Shown here: piece by piece, positions 27,401-34,950 of the stretch | How the letters are laid out: the number at the start of each line of letters is the position of its first letter | How positions within the stretch are numbered: position 1 is the first letter of the stretch | Assembly: GCA_934162535.1 (NCBI GenBank) | Contig: CAKPJC010000001.1 | Location: 1-64,000, forward strand | Length of the DNA: 64,000 nucleotides | Direction of reading: 5' to 3' | Source of the DNA: an uncultured Clostridia bacterium | GTDB taxonomy: Bacteria > Bacillota > Clostridia > TANB77 > CAG-508 | Notes under the pieces: model-generated | What the model was told of the DNA's origin: nothing | Databases searched by the model: none | The model's input: only the letters and a program-made list of their open reading frames with translations | Made by a program: the position numbers and the translations under genes

Positions 27401-29093
27401 AGGAAATACAGGATGGCAAACAAAAGGAACAACAGCATATTACACATCATCAGATAATCAAAATAATGGTACATTTAGTGGAACAGAACAATACTTAAGT
27501 GATAACTCAACAACAACACCATCATTCAGTTTCTACATGGGTCACTCAAAGAATGTAAGTACAAATGAGGTACTTGGTTCAGTAACAATACATTTACAAG
27601 TATCATATGTATCAGGAGATGAACTTATATTAAGAAATGTATATATACCATTAAGATTATCAACAAACAATACATTCAAATTAGCAACAGACTTCTATGA
27701 AGGAGCTATAACACCAGGTAAAAAATATAGCATGTTCCCAACAACAAATACAAGTATAACAAGTAACAGCTCATTCTCAGCATATTACTCATTATACTTA
27801 GGTGGATACTCACAAGACCAAGAATATTATGATAATTTTGTAGGATATAATCATTATCTTGTATCAAGCTGTGTATTACCTGCAAAAACCAAAATAACAT
27901 TTGTTGATAGGTCAAAAGATGAAATAAAATACTATTATTATATAGTAACAGACCAGGATGAACAAAACGCTAGAAAAGAATACAAATTCCAAGACTTTAC
28001 TGCAATGGGAAGTACTGATGAAGGAACAGGAAGGACGGCTGAAAAATACAATAATGACTCAAGTTATTTGAATACAACATTAGATATAGTATTAGAGGAA
28101 TTTATATTCCAAGTGGACTTTGCAGATATTACATTAGCAAATACATTTGCAAATCAGTCACTAACGGTTCAATTAAGAGATATGTGGGATGATAGCGTTA
28201 AATTAAAAGTTAATACAGACCAATATCCAATGCTATTTAACTTATATAGTGACAAAGAAGCTATAAAGAGTGTAGATGTAAATTCAAATAAAACATATAT
28301 TTATATGGGAAATGAATTTAAAGTGGATTTAAAAACAGTATATGAATTCCAAACAGAAAATGCAGATACTGTATATGATACAACACACTTTGAAGATCAG
28401 CTTGGTGTAAAAATAACTGTATTAGAAGGTAGTACACAATTATCATCAACAGACTTAACAGGTATATATGTAGAGTATAATGGAAAAAGATATTATGCAA
28501 GAACTGATGGTTCATACAGAATAAAAATAGCAGATGCTGTTTCAAATGTATTAACTGACATGGTATTCTATACAGAAAATGGTAAACTAGATACGGCAAC
28601 ATATACATTCAAATTTGAGACATTTGGCTCAATAGATGGAGTATATTTCTCTAGCGCAATTGCAACAGATAGTATAAATATGCAAATAATAAATGCAGAT
28701 TATGGTTTATCAGCTATATTAGATGATAAATCGGTACTAATAGACAAAGCAACAGGAATAACAAAAAATAATGATAATGCTTTAGATTTTACAATAGGAT
28801 ATTCAGCAGAATTTACAAATCCTAAAATATGTGTATCATTATATAGAAGAGATTATTCAAGCATATATAGTTCAAAATATAATTTAATAGACTTAGCAAA
28901 TTATGTTTCAAATACTCTAACACCAACGGCTGTTGAAAAAGAATATTTGGTAACAGATAATCCACAAGCTACACAAAATTTTGTATTAAGACTAAAAGAT
29001 AATCTTACAACGGGAACATATAAAATTGTATTCTCACTATATGATGGAGAAAATTACATAGGAAATATAGACAAAATGATTATCATTAAATAA
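21480..29093 (+). CDS. giant secreted beta-helix adhesin-like protein, 2,537 aa
   Basis: The largest gene of the window. A basic start and hydrophobic segment at about 18-35 (signal peptide, with SYYTANFSKAKD after it) is followed by a beta-rich region to about 300, then an InlB/Listeria-Bacteroides-type repeat near 345-440 (YHGYGLNEVEPE to LNIYANW). VVYLNSDGGNDNLNDGLSPE at about 443 opens a right-handed beta-helix. A Trp/Tyr-rich insert at about 525-655 looks like a separate globular domain. From about 1070 to 1600 come irregular 20-45-residue repeats with a VYGGGN or FGGGN turn. About 900 further residues of beta domains end in a FSLYDGENYIG segment. There is no LPXTG, GW, SLH or C-terminal membrane helix, so attachment must be indirect. 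AGGAGG precedes the start. Confidence 0.85.
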   Translation: MKYFEKYQKRKFHKKIVNTAFLLIFSIIAITSYYTANFSKAKDIIEVNVNIKDTIISESIEKCKVNATEGIDGESFYVKLPKYINNKKVIKYSYSTENAGVSTDTEQTAENEVEKAVKAEQNVPLNQIGPNDILPESKIYLTSTEVKKQELTILAHYDIREQNGKNLYNQYIEDTKDNNKITVSGYMPENAKLIIQEVDKKEAQTTIRQQSQRPIILAVAYDIKIQCGEDIYEPYEFDQNINVKIEKEDLKEKETNVWHIDDKNKVEKLEQKPETNDIEFVTNGFSIFGLEDVEATELALDGMADSILTIDDAESDKYYWQGQNYTEDTTGENKNIYTEYANVTVNYHGYGLNEVEPEKIGYVSLTEKYNIVTYKKTAPIVSGNISIELVDNPFIDRPTGYGFGGWTSPDGIISTDTKTKTQTITATGSKNVTLNIYANWKTATVVYLNSDGGNDNLNDGLSPETPFGSWSRAYEYLYNNSQDRTDRENNIIVLTGNIDSTMHGSRTVTGSQTMLADVTYESSTTFTSGEKYILATGTGEGSNALAGINGSIENATLSTTEKPPAGAEWIIQQSGNGYTIKNNDNWQYLHHSRYSGLYFSDSSFTWTYDINNRRFYYQTTGWRRTTYYLRYNNGTWTTTTNANSAQSFYFLKCKVENERPGPIVNTKSDNIGSNNNYTSSRNVASTITSLYGHVDYRDNAIMDLTQNNYRHIYAYADLQIEYLNINATGYTRACGTDGISISTRYPVFYGRAHNFRIGRGIKQAGTSNDASTAGAVIGGFESGTTVGSTYNSNNAYKLVIESGKYSSILAWNMRDETASYYGTVNWTLGNDIDRVLKENSQLKSYFRNTVNAGGGVNGRANVRDKAYLINVKSGTFGVDAVTDGYGDAYTSGIYMGGYGTGSSSGTRDISDRYMIVEGGLIYNINCGLKVDSGKTDILTKLYVKGGEIYNIVGGAGLSTTYGSRIQQITGGKIRYSVSGGSNGYSGSDGDGQISNCNTLVYIGGNAQIGDETLVGYVTDNNTSNDDQGKLYLVEAGCVLGAGNGSNPNYTAGQVDNSHIIIADEAHILNSVYGGGNYGIVGNRNGTTAKATIDILGGTVDRNVYGGSNNSSIFGSTTVNVKGGHVKGAVYGGTNTSGTVSSTATVNVTGGILGNDTNAEDNEALFGGGYGQSTTVSGKATVNILDTSSNVYIYGSAYGGSSLGRMNSNVEVNIQDIPGNSNIISIVGSVFAGGKGTTTTSATIAGSATLNIDGSNLPDCSVFGGNDINGTTSGAITVNVGRTYESKLKNAYGGGNKAGITTTTPSVRVYLLANSNVTNAFNGGRAANLTSSGTSDATRAIYLQGGKAKNIFGGSDSSGTVTASHVYIESGTAENVYGGNNIGGTTNTTYVYVTGGTVTNTYGGGYQASTPATNVSLTGGTVTNGFGGGNAADVTNTSISLAGSTATNIYGGSNEKGTVSSTYVTINSGTVTNVYGGNNAGGKSVNTEVIVNSSTENVYGGGNEAITSGDTLVTLHNATITGSAFGGGNGAAAIVLGNSVITADGTTNIAHDLFGGGNAAATGSSSKTSKVTVDISGGTIRGDVYGAANTSVVTGETHVNIGTTVVSTTGLTQGTIDIAGTVFGGGKSNTAGSEDYDFSFESVIGNTYIDINAENYDNGTYTYNIRKSIFGAGNAATMSGDGYINITNYGKASDIKQNISIQRATTVTIDNSVMYLEGTTDRTNEISTAVYTLNRIKDLKVKNNTTLYLASGANILEKLTSIDSSESKATVTIGPNGVLSRNVDNRIYLLQGKNLILKTEAGAHGEVYGMTYVGLFKGILNRDTGIYGTNYNHGDTVPADYEEFARNSYVQGKHYDGHDIKIDGFYTNYEEDGVIATKYIEPTPESAPYYQWILGKVSDDIYYDEIELIATKYATTSTYVLDLTGLDFPNMTVNVIGFDTSELRNDVILKDNSEIPNIEMDATKANTTFGLTMTAGNTGWQTKGTTAYYTSSDNQNNGTFSGTEQYLSDNSTTTPSFSFYMGHSKNVSTNEVLGSVTIHLQVSYVSGDELILRNVYIPLRLSTNNTFKLATDFYEGAITPGKKYSMFPTTNTSITSNSSFSAYYSLYLGGYSQDQEYYDNFVGYNHYLVSSCVLPAKTKITFVDRSKDEIKYYYYIVTDQDEQNARKEYKFQDFTAMGSTDEGTGRTAEKYNNDSSYLNTTLDIVLEEFIFQVDFADITLANTFANQSLTVQLRDMWDDSVKLKVNTDQYPMLFNLYSDKEAIKSVDVNSNKTYIYMGNEFKVDLKTVYEFQTENADTVYDTTHFEDQLGVKITVLEGSTQLSSTDLTGIYVEYNGKRYYARTDGSYRIKIADAVSNVLTDMVFYTENGKLDTATYTFKFETFGSIDGVYFSSAIATDSINMQIINADYGLSAILDDKSVLIDKATGITKNNDNALDFTIGYSAEFTNPKICVSLYRRDYSSIYSSKYNLIDLANYVSNTLTPTAVEKEYLVTDNPQATQNFVLRLKDNLTTGTYKIVFSLYDGENYIGNIDKMIIIK
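24687..26280 (+). repeat. degenerate GG-turn repeats coding the beta-helix
   Basis: The coding sequence repeatedly gives [V/F/I]-[Y/F]-GG-[G/S/N]-N followed by T/S-rich strands and V.V.GGT.. . More than fifteen copies are visible with spacings of roughly 20-45 residues. The DNA copies are diverged, so recombination between units should be limited. Confidence 0.7.
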
Positions 29094-29104
29094 GATAAAA
29101 CGCA

Positions 29105-29159
29105 GTTTCTATGTAGAAACATTATACCAATAGAAAGTTCGAGAAAAAATCCTATTGGA
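29105..29159 (+). other. two adjacent hairpin-forming sequences between adhesin and next gene
   Basis: GTTTCTA/TAGAAAC (29105-29120, two-base loop) and CCAATAG/CTATTGG (29129-29159, 17-base loop) lie in the 93-bp gap. Neither has a T run, so they look like mRNA-stability or processing structures rather than terminators. Confidence 0.4.
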
Positions 29160-29186
29160 TAAAATGATTAGTTGAAAGGGGTATTT

Positions 29187-30665
29187 ATGAAAAAATCAAA
29201 CAAAACAATAATAATAGTAATTTCAATTGTTTTAGTAATAATGTTAATTGTTGGGGGGGTTGCATATGCATATATAGCAACAGACTTATTTAAAAGTAAT
29301 AAAGAAATGTTTTTTAAATATTTTTCACAAGTTACAGATAAAGATACAGGAATAATTAACAAAAATCTAAATGATTATTTTACTAAAAAAAGTAGTGAAT
29401 CATATCAAAATAGAGGAAATATAAAATTTAACTATTCAGATAATACAGGTACAAATATGATGGATTCAAAAATATCTGACAAATTAAATGAATTATCAAT
29501 TGAATTTGATGGAATATCAAACAAAGAAAAAAATATTACAAATAGAAATATTACAATTAATTATGGAAATGATGTAACATTTCCAATTAAATATATAAAA
29601 GATCAAGAACTACATGGTGTACAATCTAAATATATAGGAAGTAAATATGTTTCTATTAGGAACAGTAATTTGCAACAATTGGCTTCTAAACTTGGAATGG
29701 ATACAACATTTATTCCTAATAAAATAGAGATTTCAGAAAAAAAGGAAAAAATAAAATTTACTGAAGAGGAATTAGCAAAAATAAAAAGCACATATGGTCC
29801 AATTATTGAGCAGGGGCTAACAGATGATAATTTTTCAAAGGAAGCAAATAATAAAGGAGAAAGCAATTATATATTAGCAGTTTCTGGAGACCAATTAAAA
29901 AATATAATGATAAACTTATTAGAGGCATTTAAACAAGATAAAGATTTAATAAAAAGATTAAATGAAAATATTAATTTAACTGAAATAAATACATCAAAAC
30001 AAATAACGCAACAACAAATAAGCGAGATATTAAAAGAATTACAAGAAAAAGATTCATCAGAATTTAAAGAATTGAAAATTATGATTGGCTATTCAAAAAA
30101 ATCTGTAAATGAAATTATGATACAATATGACCAAATAGTAATAAATATGAAAAAAGAAAAAAATAGTAATAGTGAAAAATATTCAGTAAATTTACAGATA
30201 AATAATAATGAGGAACAGGAAGATGTAAAAGACATTAGTACTGTAAGAATTGATTTTGAAGCAAATTATAATGGATTAGATGAGTTAAAAGATGTTTCGG
30301 GAGAATATATGATAAAAATAAAAGCTATAACAAATGATAATACAGATTTACAATATCAGTATAATATAACAAATGAGGTACAATTTAATGATTCTATAGA
30401 TGTTGTAAAACTTGATAATAGAAATACTTTTATTTTAAATGATGTTGAAGATAATGTACTTACCAGCTTTTTAACAAAAGCGAGCGAAAGAATTCAAACA
30501 GTAAATAAAGAACAAATGCAACAATTAGGATTAGAAGAAGATGAAAATCCATTATTATATACAAATTTTATTACTTATTATTATGTTGAAACAATAAAAT
30601 CAGTACAGTCAATTTATGAGAATTCAGTGAAACCATATGAAATGAATAGTAAAGGTAACGAATAA
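29187..30665 (+). CDS. single-pass membrane-anchored extracytoplasmic protein, 492 aa
   Basis: It starts at the ATG behind GAAAGGGG (a TTG further upstream overlaps that site). The N-terminal helix at about 7-28 is followed by YIATDLFKSNKEMFFKYFSQ, a segment I have seen as the start of a poorly characterised Clostridial membrane-protein family, and then about 450 extracytoplasmic residues rich in Lys, Asn, Ile and Glu. There is no lipobox or sorting signal. Codon choice uses noticeably more ATT/GTT than the adhesin gene. It is the last gene of the adhesin operon and is followed by a terminator. The function is unknown; surface retention or folding of the adhesin is possible. Confidence 0.6.
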   Translation: MKKSNKTIIIVISIVLVIMLIVGGVAYAYIATDLFKSNKEMFFKYFSQVTDKDTGIINKNLNDYFTKKSSESYQNRGNIKFNYSDNTGTNMMDSKISDKLNELSIEFDGISNKEKNITNRNITINYGNDVTFPIKYIKDQELHGVQSKYIGSKYVSIRNSNLQQLASKLGMDTTFIPNKIEISEKKEKIKFTEEELAKIKSTYGPIIEQGLTDDNFSKEANNKGESNYILAVSGDQLKNIMINLLEAFKQDKDLIKRLNENINLTEINTSKQITQQQISEILKELQEKDSSEFKELKIMIGYSKKSVNEIMIQYDQIVINMKKEKNSNSEKYSVNLQINNNEEQEDVKDISTVRIDFEANYNGLDELKDVSGEYMIKIKAITNDNTDLQYQYNITNEVQFNDSIDVVKLDNRNTFILNDVEDNVLTSFLTKASERIQTVNKEQMQQLGLEEDENPLLYTNFITYYYVETIKSVQSIYENSVKPYEMNSKGNE

Positions 30666-30703
30666 GAGAGTATAAATATTATAAAATTTATGGATATGTG
30701 ATT

Positions 30704-30735
30704 AAAAATAGCAAGAAACACTTGCTATTTTTTTT
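30704..30735 (+). terminator. terminator ending the surface island
   Basis: AAAAATAGCAAG pairs with CTTGCTATTTTT around a 5-base loop, followed by more T. Confidence 0.9.
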
Positions 30736-30773
30736 TAGTAATAGTACAATAATAGAGGAAAAGGAGGAAAGAA

Positions 30774-31433
30774 ATGGTAGAAATATCAACATCAATCCTA
30801 ACAGTAGAAAAAGGAAAAGAATCAGAAGTATTTTTCGCACTAGAAAAATCCAAAATAGACTACTTTCACATTGACGTAATGGACGGAAAATTCGTAGAAA
30901 AAGACACATATCAAAAAATGTTAGAATATAGTAGTTATATTAGGAGAATATCAAACTTACCAATGGATGTACATCTTATGGTAGAAGATGTAAAGCAAGC
31001 GATAGAAGACTTCTCAACAGTAGAACCAAACATAATAACATTTCATTTAGAGGCATGTAAAACAAAAGAAGAAGTAATGGATAGAATACAACAAATAAAA
31101 GAAAATGGTTCAAGAGTAGGAATAGCAATAAAGCCAGAAACAAAAATAGAAGAAGTATATGAATATTTGCCATACATACATGTGTGTTTAATAATGACTG
31201 TAGAACCAGGAAAAGGAGGACAAACATTAATAACAGATATGTTAGCAAAAATATCAACACTAAAAACTTACATAGAAAAGAACAATATAGAAATAGATAT
31301 TGAAGTTGATGGTGGAATAAACATAAAAACAGCACCAAGGGTAAAAGAAGCAGGAGCAGATATTTTAGTTGCAGGAACTGCAATTTTAATAGCATCTGAC
31401 TATAAAGCTATTATAGATGAACTAAAAAGTTAA
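30774..31433 (+). CDS. ribulose-phosphate 3-epimerase family protein
   Basis: A 219-residue TIM-barrel epimerase. Family elements are visible in order: STSIL at the first strand, FHIDVMDGKFV (metal/acid Asp), DVHLMVE (metal His), IMTVEPGKGGQ, and EVDGGIN (second catalytic Asp). The phosphate loop usually reads VNPG.GGQ; here it reads VEPGKGGQ, and PSILSAD is STSILTVE. It may therefore be a sibling enzyme such as a hexulose- or allulose-phosphate epimerase rather than Rpe itself. GGAGG lies six bases before the ATG. It is followed 17 bp later by pgi, which fits a sugar-phosphate role. Confidence 0.82.
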   Translation: MVEISTSILTVEKGKESEVFFALEKSKIDYFHIDVMDGKFVEKDTYQKMLEYSSYIRRISNLPMDVHLMVEDVKQAIEDFSTVEPNIITFHLEACKTKEEVMDRIQQIKENGSRVGIAIKPETKIEEVYEYLPYIHVCLIMTVEPGKGGQTLITDMLAKISTLKTYIEKNNIEIDIEVDGGINIKTAPRVKEAGADILVAGTAILIASDYKAIIDELKS

Positions 31434-31450
31434 ATAAGGAGGAAAAAATT

Positions 31451-32758
31451 ATGTTAAATTTAAAACTTAATTTAGAAAACACAGGGATAGATGAAAAAGC
31501 TATAATGAAATACAAAGACAAGGTAGAAAAAATCCATGAGGATTTACACAAGAGAGCATCAGACGAAAAGGATTTTGTTGGATGGCTTAATTTACCAACA
31601 GAATATGACAAAGAAGAATTCAAAAGAATAAAAGAATCTGCAAAAAAAATACAAGAAGAATCTGAAGTTTTAGTAGTAATAGGAATAGGTGGTTCGTATT
31701 TAGGAGCAAGAGCTGTAATTGAGAGTTTAACAAGTACATTTTATAACATGCTCCCAGAAGGAAAAAGAAAATATCCACAAATACTATTTGCTGGAAACAA
31801 TTTAAGTCCAAATTATCTAAATGAACTAATAGAAGTATTAGGAACAAAAGACTTTTCAGTAAATGTAATATCAAAATCTGGAACAACAACAGAACCAGCA
31901 ATTGCATTTAGAATATTTAGAGAAATGCTAGAAAATAGATATGGAATAGATGAAGCAAGAAGTAGAATATATGTAACAACAGACAAATCAAGAGGAGCAC
32001 TAAAAACACTATCAGAAAAAGAAGGATATGAAACATTTGTTATTCCAGATAATGTAGGTGGCCGTTATTCTGTATTAACAGCAGTTGGACTATTACCAAT
32101 AGCTGTTGCAGGAATAAATATAGATAAACTAATGGAAGGTGCAAGAACAGCACAACTAAAATATGAAGATTCAGACTTAAAATACAATACATGTTATCAA
32201 TATGCAATTACAAGAAACATTTTATATAAACTATATAAAAATACTGAAATATTAGTAAACTATGAGCCAAAACTACACTCATTTACTGAATGGTGGAAGC
32301 AATTATTTGGTGAGAGTGAAGGTAAAAACCAATTAGGTATATTCCCAGCAGGTGTTGATTTTACAACAGATTTACACTCAATGGGACAATATATTCAAGA
32401 TGGAAGAAGAAACTTATTTGAGACAGTATTAAGTATAGAAAAACCACATTCAAATTTAGAAATAAAAGAAGAAGAAGATAATTTAGATGGGCTAAACTAT
32501 CTAGCTGGAAAAACATTAGACTATGTAAATAAAAAAGCTATGGAAGGAACAATAGCAGCACATGTATCAGGAGATGTACCAAATATTGTAATTGAATTAC
32601 CAAAATTATCAGAAGAAACAATTGGACATTTAATATATTTCTTTGAAAAAGCATGTGCAATGTCTGGAATGATATTAGGAGTAGATCCATTTAATCAACC
32701 AGGAGTAGAAGAATATAAGAAAAATATGTTTAAATTATTAGAGAAACCAGGGTATTAA
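31451..32758 (+). CDS. pgi: glucose-6-phosphate isomerase
   Basis: Interconverts glucose-6-phosphate and fructose-6-phosphate in glycolysis. At 435 residues it is the shorter Firmicutes type. Substrate phosphate-binding motifs are clear: VIGIGGSYLGARA near residue 77 and ISKSGTTTEPAIAFR near 140. The signature GGRYSVLTAVGLLPIA follows near 204, and EWWKQLFGESEGK supplies a catalytic Glu region. AAGGAGG lies before the start. It is probably co-transcribed with the epimerase gene and the thioesterase gene. Confidence 0.95.
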   Translation: MLNLKLNLENTGIDEKAIMKYKDKVEKIHEDLHKRASDEKDFVGWLNLPTEYDKEEFKRIKESAKKIQEESEVLVVIGIGGSYLGARAVIESLTSTFYNMLPEGKRKYPQILFAGNNLSPNYLNELIEVLGTKDFSVNVISKSGTTTEPAIAFRIFREMLENRYGIDEARSRIYVTTDKSRGALKTLSEKEGYETFVIPDNVGGRYSVLTAVGLLPIAVAGINIDKLMEGARTAQLKYEDSDLKYNTCYQYAITRNILYKLYKNTEILVNYEPKLHSFTEWWKQLFGESEGKNQLGIFPAGVDFTTDLHSMGQYIQDGRRNLFETVLSIEKPHSNLEIKEEEDNLDGLNYLAGKTLDYVNKKAMEGTIAAHVSGDVPNIVIELPKLSEETIGHLIYFFEKACAMSGMILGVDPFNQPGVEEYKKNMFKLLEKPGY

Positions 32759-32788
32759 ACCTTGGTTTCATATTAAGTGAGGTAAAAG

Positions 32789-33520
32789 ATGATAGTACAA
32801 CATGAATATAGAATAAAAGTATCAGATGTAGGTAAAGAAAATAAAGCGACAAATAAAGCAATATTAGCAATATTAGAAGATGTAGCATGTATACATTCAG
32901 ATATTGCAGGATATGGAGTAGAAAATATTGATGAAACACATGTAACTTGGTTATTATTAGAGTGGAAAGTACAAATAATAAAAAGACCTAAATATGGAGA
33001 TAAAGTTATTGCAAAGACCTGGTCAAAAGAATCAAAAAAATGTTATGCTTTTCGTGATTTTGAAGTATGCAACGAAAAGGGAGAAATAATAATAAGGGCA
33101 AGTTCAAAATGGGTACTAATGGATGTAGAAAAATGTAAAATTGTGACAATACAAGATGAAATAATGGGTAAATATGAACCAGAACTTGATTTAAAATCAT
33201 TTGAAGATGAAGAATTTAAGAAGAATAGAGAGCCAGAAAAATGTGAAATGCAAACACTGTATAAGGTTAAGAAAAATGATATAGACATAAATAATCATAT
33301 GCACAATATCAATTATATAGATTTAGCAAATGAAATATTACCAGAATATATTTGTAAAAAAGGCGAATTAGATTATATTAGAATAACATATAAGAAAGAA
33401 ATAAAATTAGGAGAAACAGTAATATGTAAGTTTGCTCATAATGAAGAAAAAAATTCAAATATAATCACAATAAAAAGTGAAGATGACAAAACATTACATG
33501 CTATAATAGAATTAACATAA
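32789..33520 (+). CDS. acyl-ACP thioesterase (FatA/FatB-like, double hotdog)
   Basis: A 243-residue protein of the bacterial acyl-ACP thioesterase family, which releases fatty acids from acyl carrier protein. It has two hotdog halves. The first contains ILAILEDVACIHSDIAGYG and the helix-strand TWLLLEWKVQI; the second contains DIDINNHMHNINYIDLANE, which carries the Asn/His of the active site. Length and order match the family (about 240-250 residues). AGTGAGG precedes the ATG. No fatty-acid synthesis gene is adjacent. Confidence 0.88.
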   Translation: MIVQHEYRIKVSDVGKENKATNKAILAILEDVACIHSDIAGYGVENIDETHVTWLLLEWKVQIIKRPKYGDKVIAKTWSKESKKCYAFRDFEVCNEKGEIIIRASSKWVLMDVEKCKIVTIQDEIMGKYEPELDLKSFEDEEFKKNREPEKCEMQTLYKVKKNDIDINNHMHNINYIDLANEILPEYICKKGELDYIRITYKKEIKLGETVICKFAHNEEKNSNIITIKSEDDKTLHAIIELT

Positions 33521-33540
33521 AACCAAGCTTTCACTTGACT

Positions 33541-34869
33541 TTATGTATCCTCAGAATATTTAAGTATTTTTAGTAATTTTGTTCCACTAAGAGTAAAGTC
33601 AATAATTTCACTAATAAATATAGAAATAATATAACCACTAAAACCTAAAATAGGAACTAAAAAGTAAATAAATGCAATACTTACAACACAGTCAAACACA
33701 TTAATAGCCATAACACTAACTTGTGCATCTAGTCCTTTCAATATACTATCAATTACAATGTCCAAGTACATTACTACAATAAGAGGAGAAAGTATTTTTA
33801 AATATTTTGCAATTTCTAATTTATTGTAAAGTATTTGACTTAGAGTATTTGCAAATGCAAAAATTAATATGGCGATTATAACTGAAAATATAAAAGTACC
33901 TATTAAAACTATAAAAGATATATTGCGTATTTTTTTATAGTTTTTTTCTATATGAAATCTAGAAAATTCAGGAACAAGTAAACTACTAAAACTTGTTACA
34001 AGTATTACAGGGAACATTATAATAGGCATTGCCATACCATTTACAATACCATATGCAATTAACGAATTAGAAGAATTCATACCACTTTTCTGCAGACTAG
34101 ATGGAATAATTAACTGTTTTATGGTTGACAAACCAGAACGCAAGTATGATGTGAGTGCAACAGGTATTGTAATTCTTAAGATACGTTTATTATAAGAATC
34201 TAAATCCTTAAACCTTGATTCAACTAATTCCTTCCTCTTATCTAATTTATACAAAATATATAAGTATATAAAGGAAAGTACTTCAGAAATTACATCAGCA
34301 AGAATTAGAGAATAACATGCATAATTAATCCCACTAGGCATAAGAGTACTAAGCAAAAAAGCAGTACAAACTATTTTTACGAATTCTTCAAAGAACTTTG
34401 CTATTGCATTTTTATAAACACGTCGAACAGCTGTAAAATAACCATTAACAGCAGAAGACATAGAAATAAATGGTAATGCAATACATATTAGGTAAATTAC
34501 ATTTTTACTAATGTGATTATTTAAACATGTTTTAACAATAAAATCACTTCCTAAAAAAAATATAATACTTGCACTTATTCCAAAAACTAAACTAAAAAAG
34601 ATACATCTTTGAGCTGCTTTTTTTGCACCAACCTCATTGTTACTTGCAAGTTCTTCTGCAACAATTCTTGTAGCAGAAATATTTATTCCAGCAGATGCAA
34701 GTGTAATGCCAAACAAGTAAACAGTCATTACAAGAGTAAATACTCCAACAGCTTCTTCGCCAATAGTATTAGATATATAAATATTAAAAAACATTCCAAT
34801 TATTTGTAAAATTATTGAACTAAACAATAATATTAATGTATTAAATATAAAAAGTTTTAGTGTTTTCAT
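33541..34869 (-). CDS. SpoVB/MurJ-like polysaccharide flippase (MOP superfamily)
   Basis: A 442-residue integral membrane protein with about 12-14 hydrophobic segments, of the oligosaccharide/lipid-II flippase group that includes SpoVB and MurJ. The start (FNTLILLFSSIILQIIGMFF, then IGEEAVGVFTLVMTVY) and SAVNGYFTAVRRVYKNAIAK are typical of SpoVB-like proteins. I place the start at 34869, preceded by GAAAGGG with 11-base spacing. An upstream in-frame ATG at 34914 lies inside a long inverted repeat and lacks a ribosome site. The ribosome site itself is part of that inverted repeat, which suggests translational control. Upstream lies the VanW-family gene, also an envelope protein. Confidence 0.85.
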   Translation of the reverse strand: MKTLKLFIFNTLILLFSSIILQIIGMFFNIYISNTIGEEAVGVFTLVMTVYLFGITLASAGINISATRIVAEELASNNEVGAKKAAQRCIFFSLVFGISASIIFFLGSDFIVKTCLNNHISKNVIYLICIALPFISMSSAVNGYFTAVRRVYKNAIAKFFEEFVKIVCTAFLLSTLMPSGINYACYSLILADVISEVLSFIYLYILYKLDKRKELVESRFKDLDSYNKRILRITIPVALTSYLRSGLSTIKQLIIPSSLQKSGMNSSNSLIAYGIVNGMAMPIIMFPVILVTSFSSLLVPEFSRFHIEKNYKKIRNISFIVLIGTFIFSVIIAILIFAFANTLSQILYNKLEIAKYLKILSPLIVVMYLDIVIDSILKGLDAQVSVMAINVFDCVVSIAFIYFLVPILGFSGYIISIFISEIIDFTLSGTKLLKILKYSEDT

Positions 34870-34877
34870 AATAAATA

Positions 34878-34946
34878 AAACCCTTTCAAAATAGCTATTT
34901 AATAATATTTTCAATATTATTAAATATGCTATAAATAAAAGGGTTT
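34878..34946 (-). promoter_or_regulatory. long inverted repeat enclosing the flippase ribosome site
   Basis: AAACCCTTT...AAAGGGTTT at the ends, ATAGC/GCTAT inside, and a perfect 13-bp core ATTTAATAATATT/AATATTATTAAAT. In the minus-strand mRNA the GAAAGGG ribosome site is paired in the outer stem. It could be an attenuator or terminator for the upstream gene, or a structure that hides the ribosome site. Confidence 0.65.
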
Positions 34947-34950
34947 ATAA

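Noticed and set aside
21480..29093. Sortase-type LPXTG anchor on the giant protein
   Set aside because: The C terminus ends in a beta segment (NIDKMIIIK) with no LPXTG, hydrophobic tail or positive end.
29105..29159. Terminator between the giant adhesin gene and the 29187 gene
   Set aside because: The hairpins lack a T run, and the downstream gene has no promoter of its own that I can see, so read-through is likelier.
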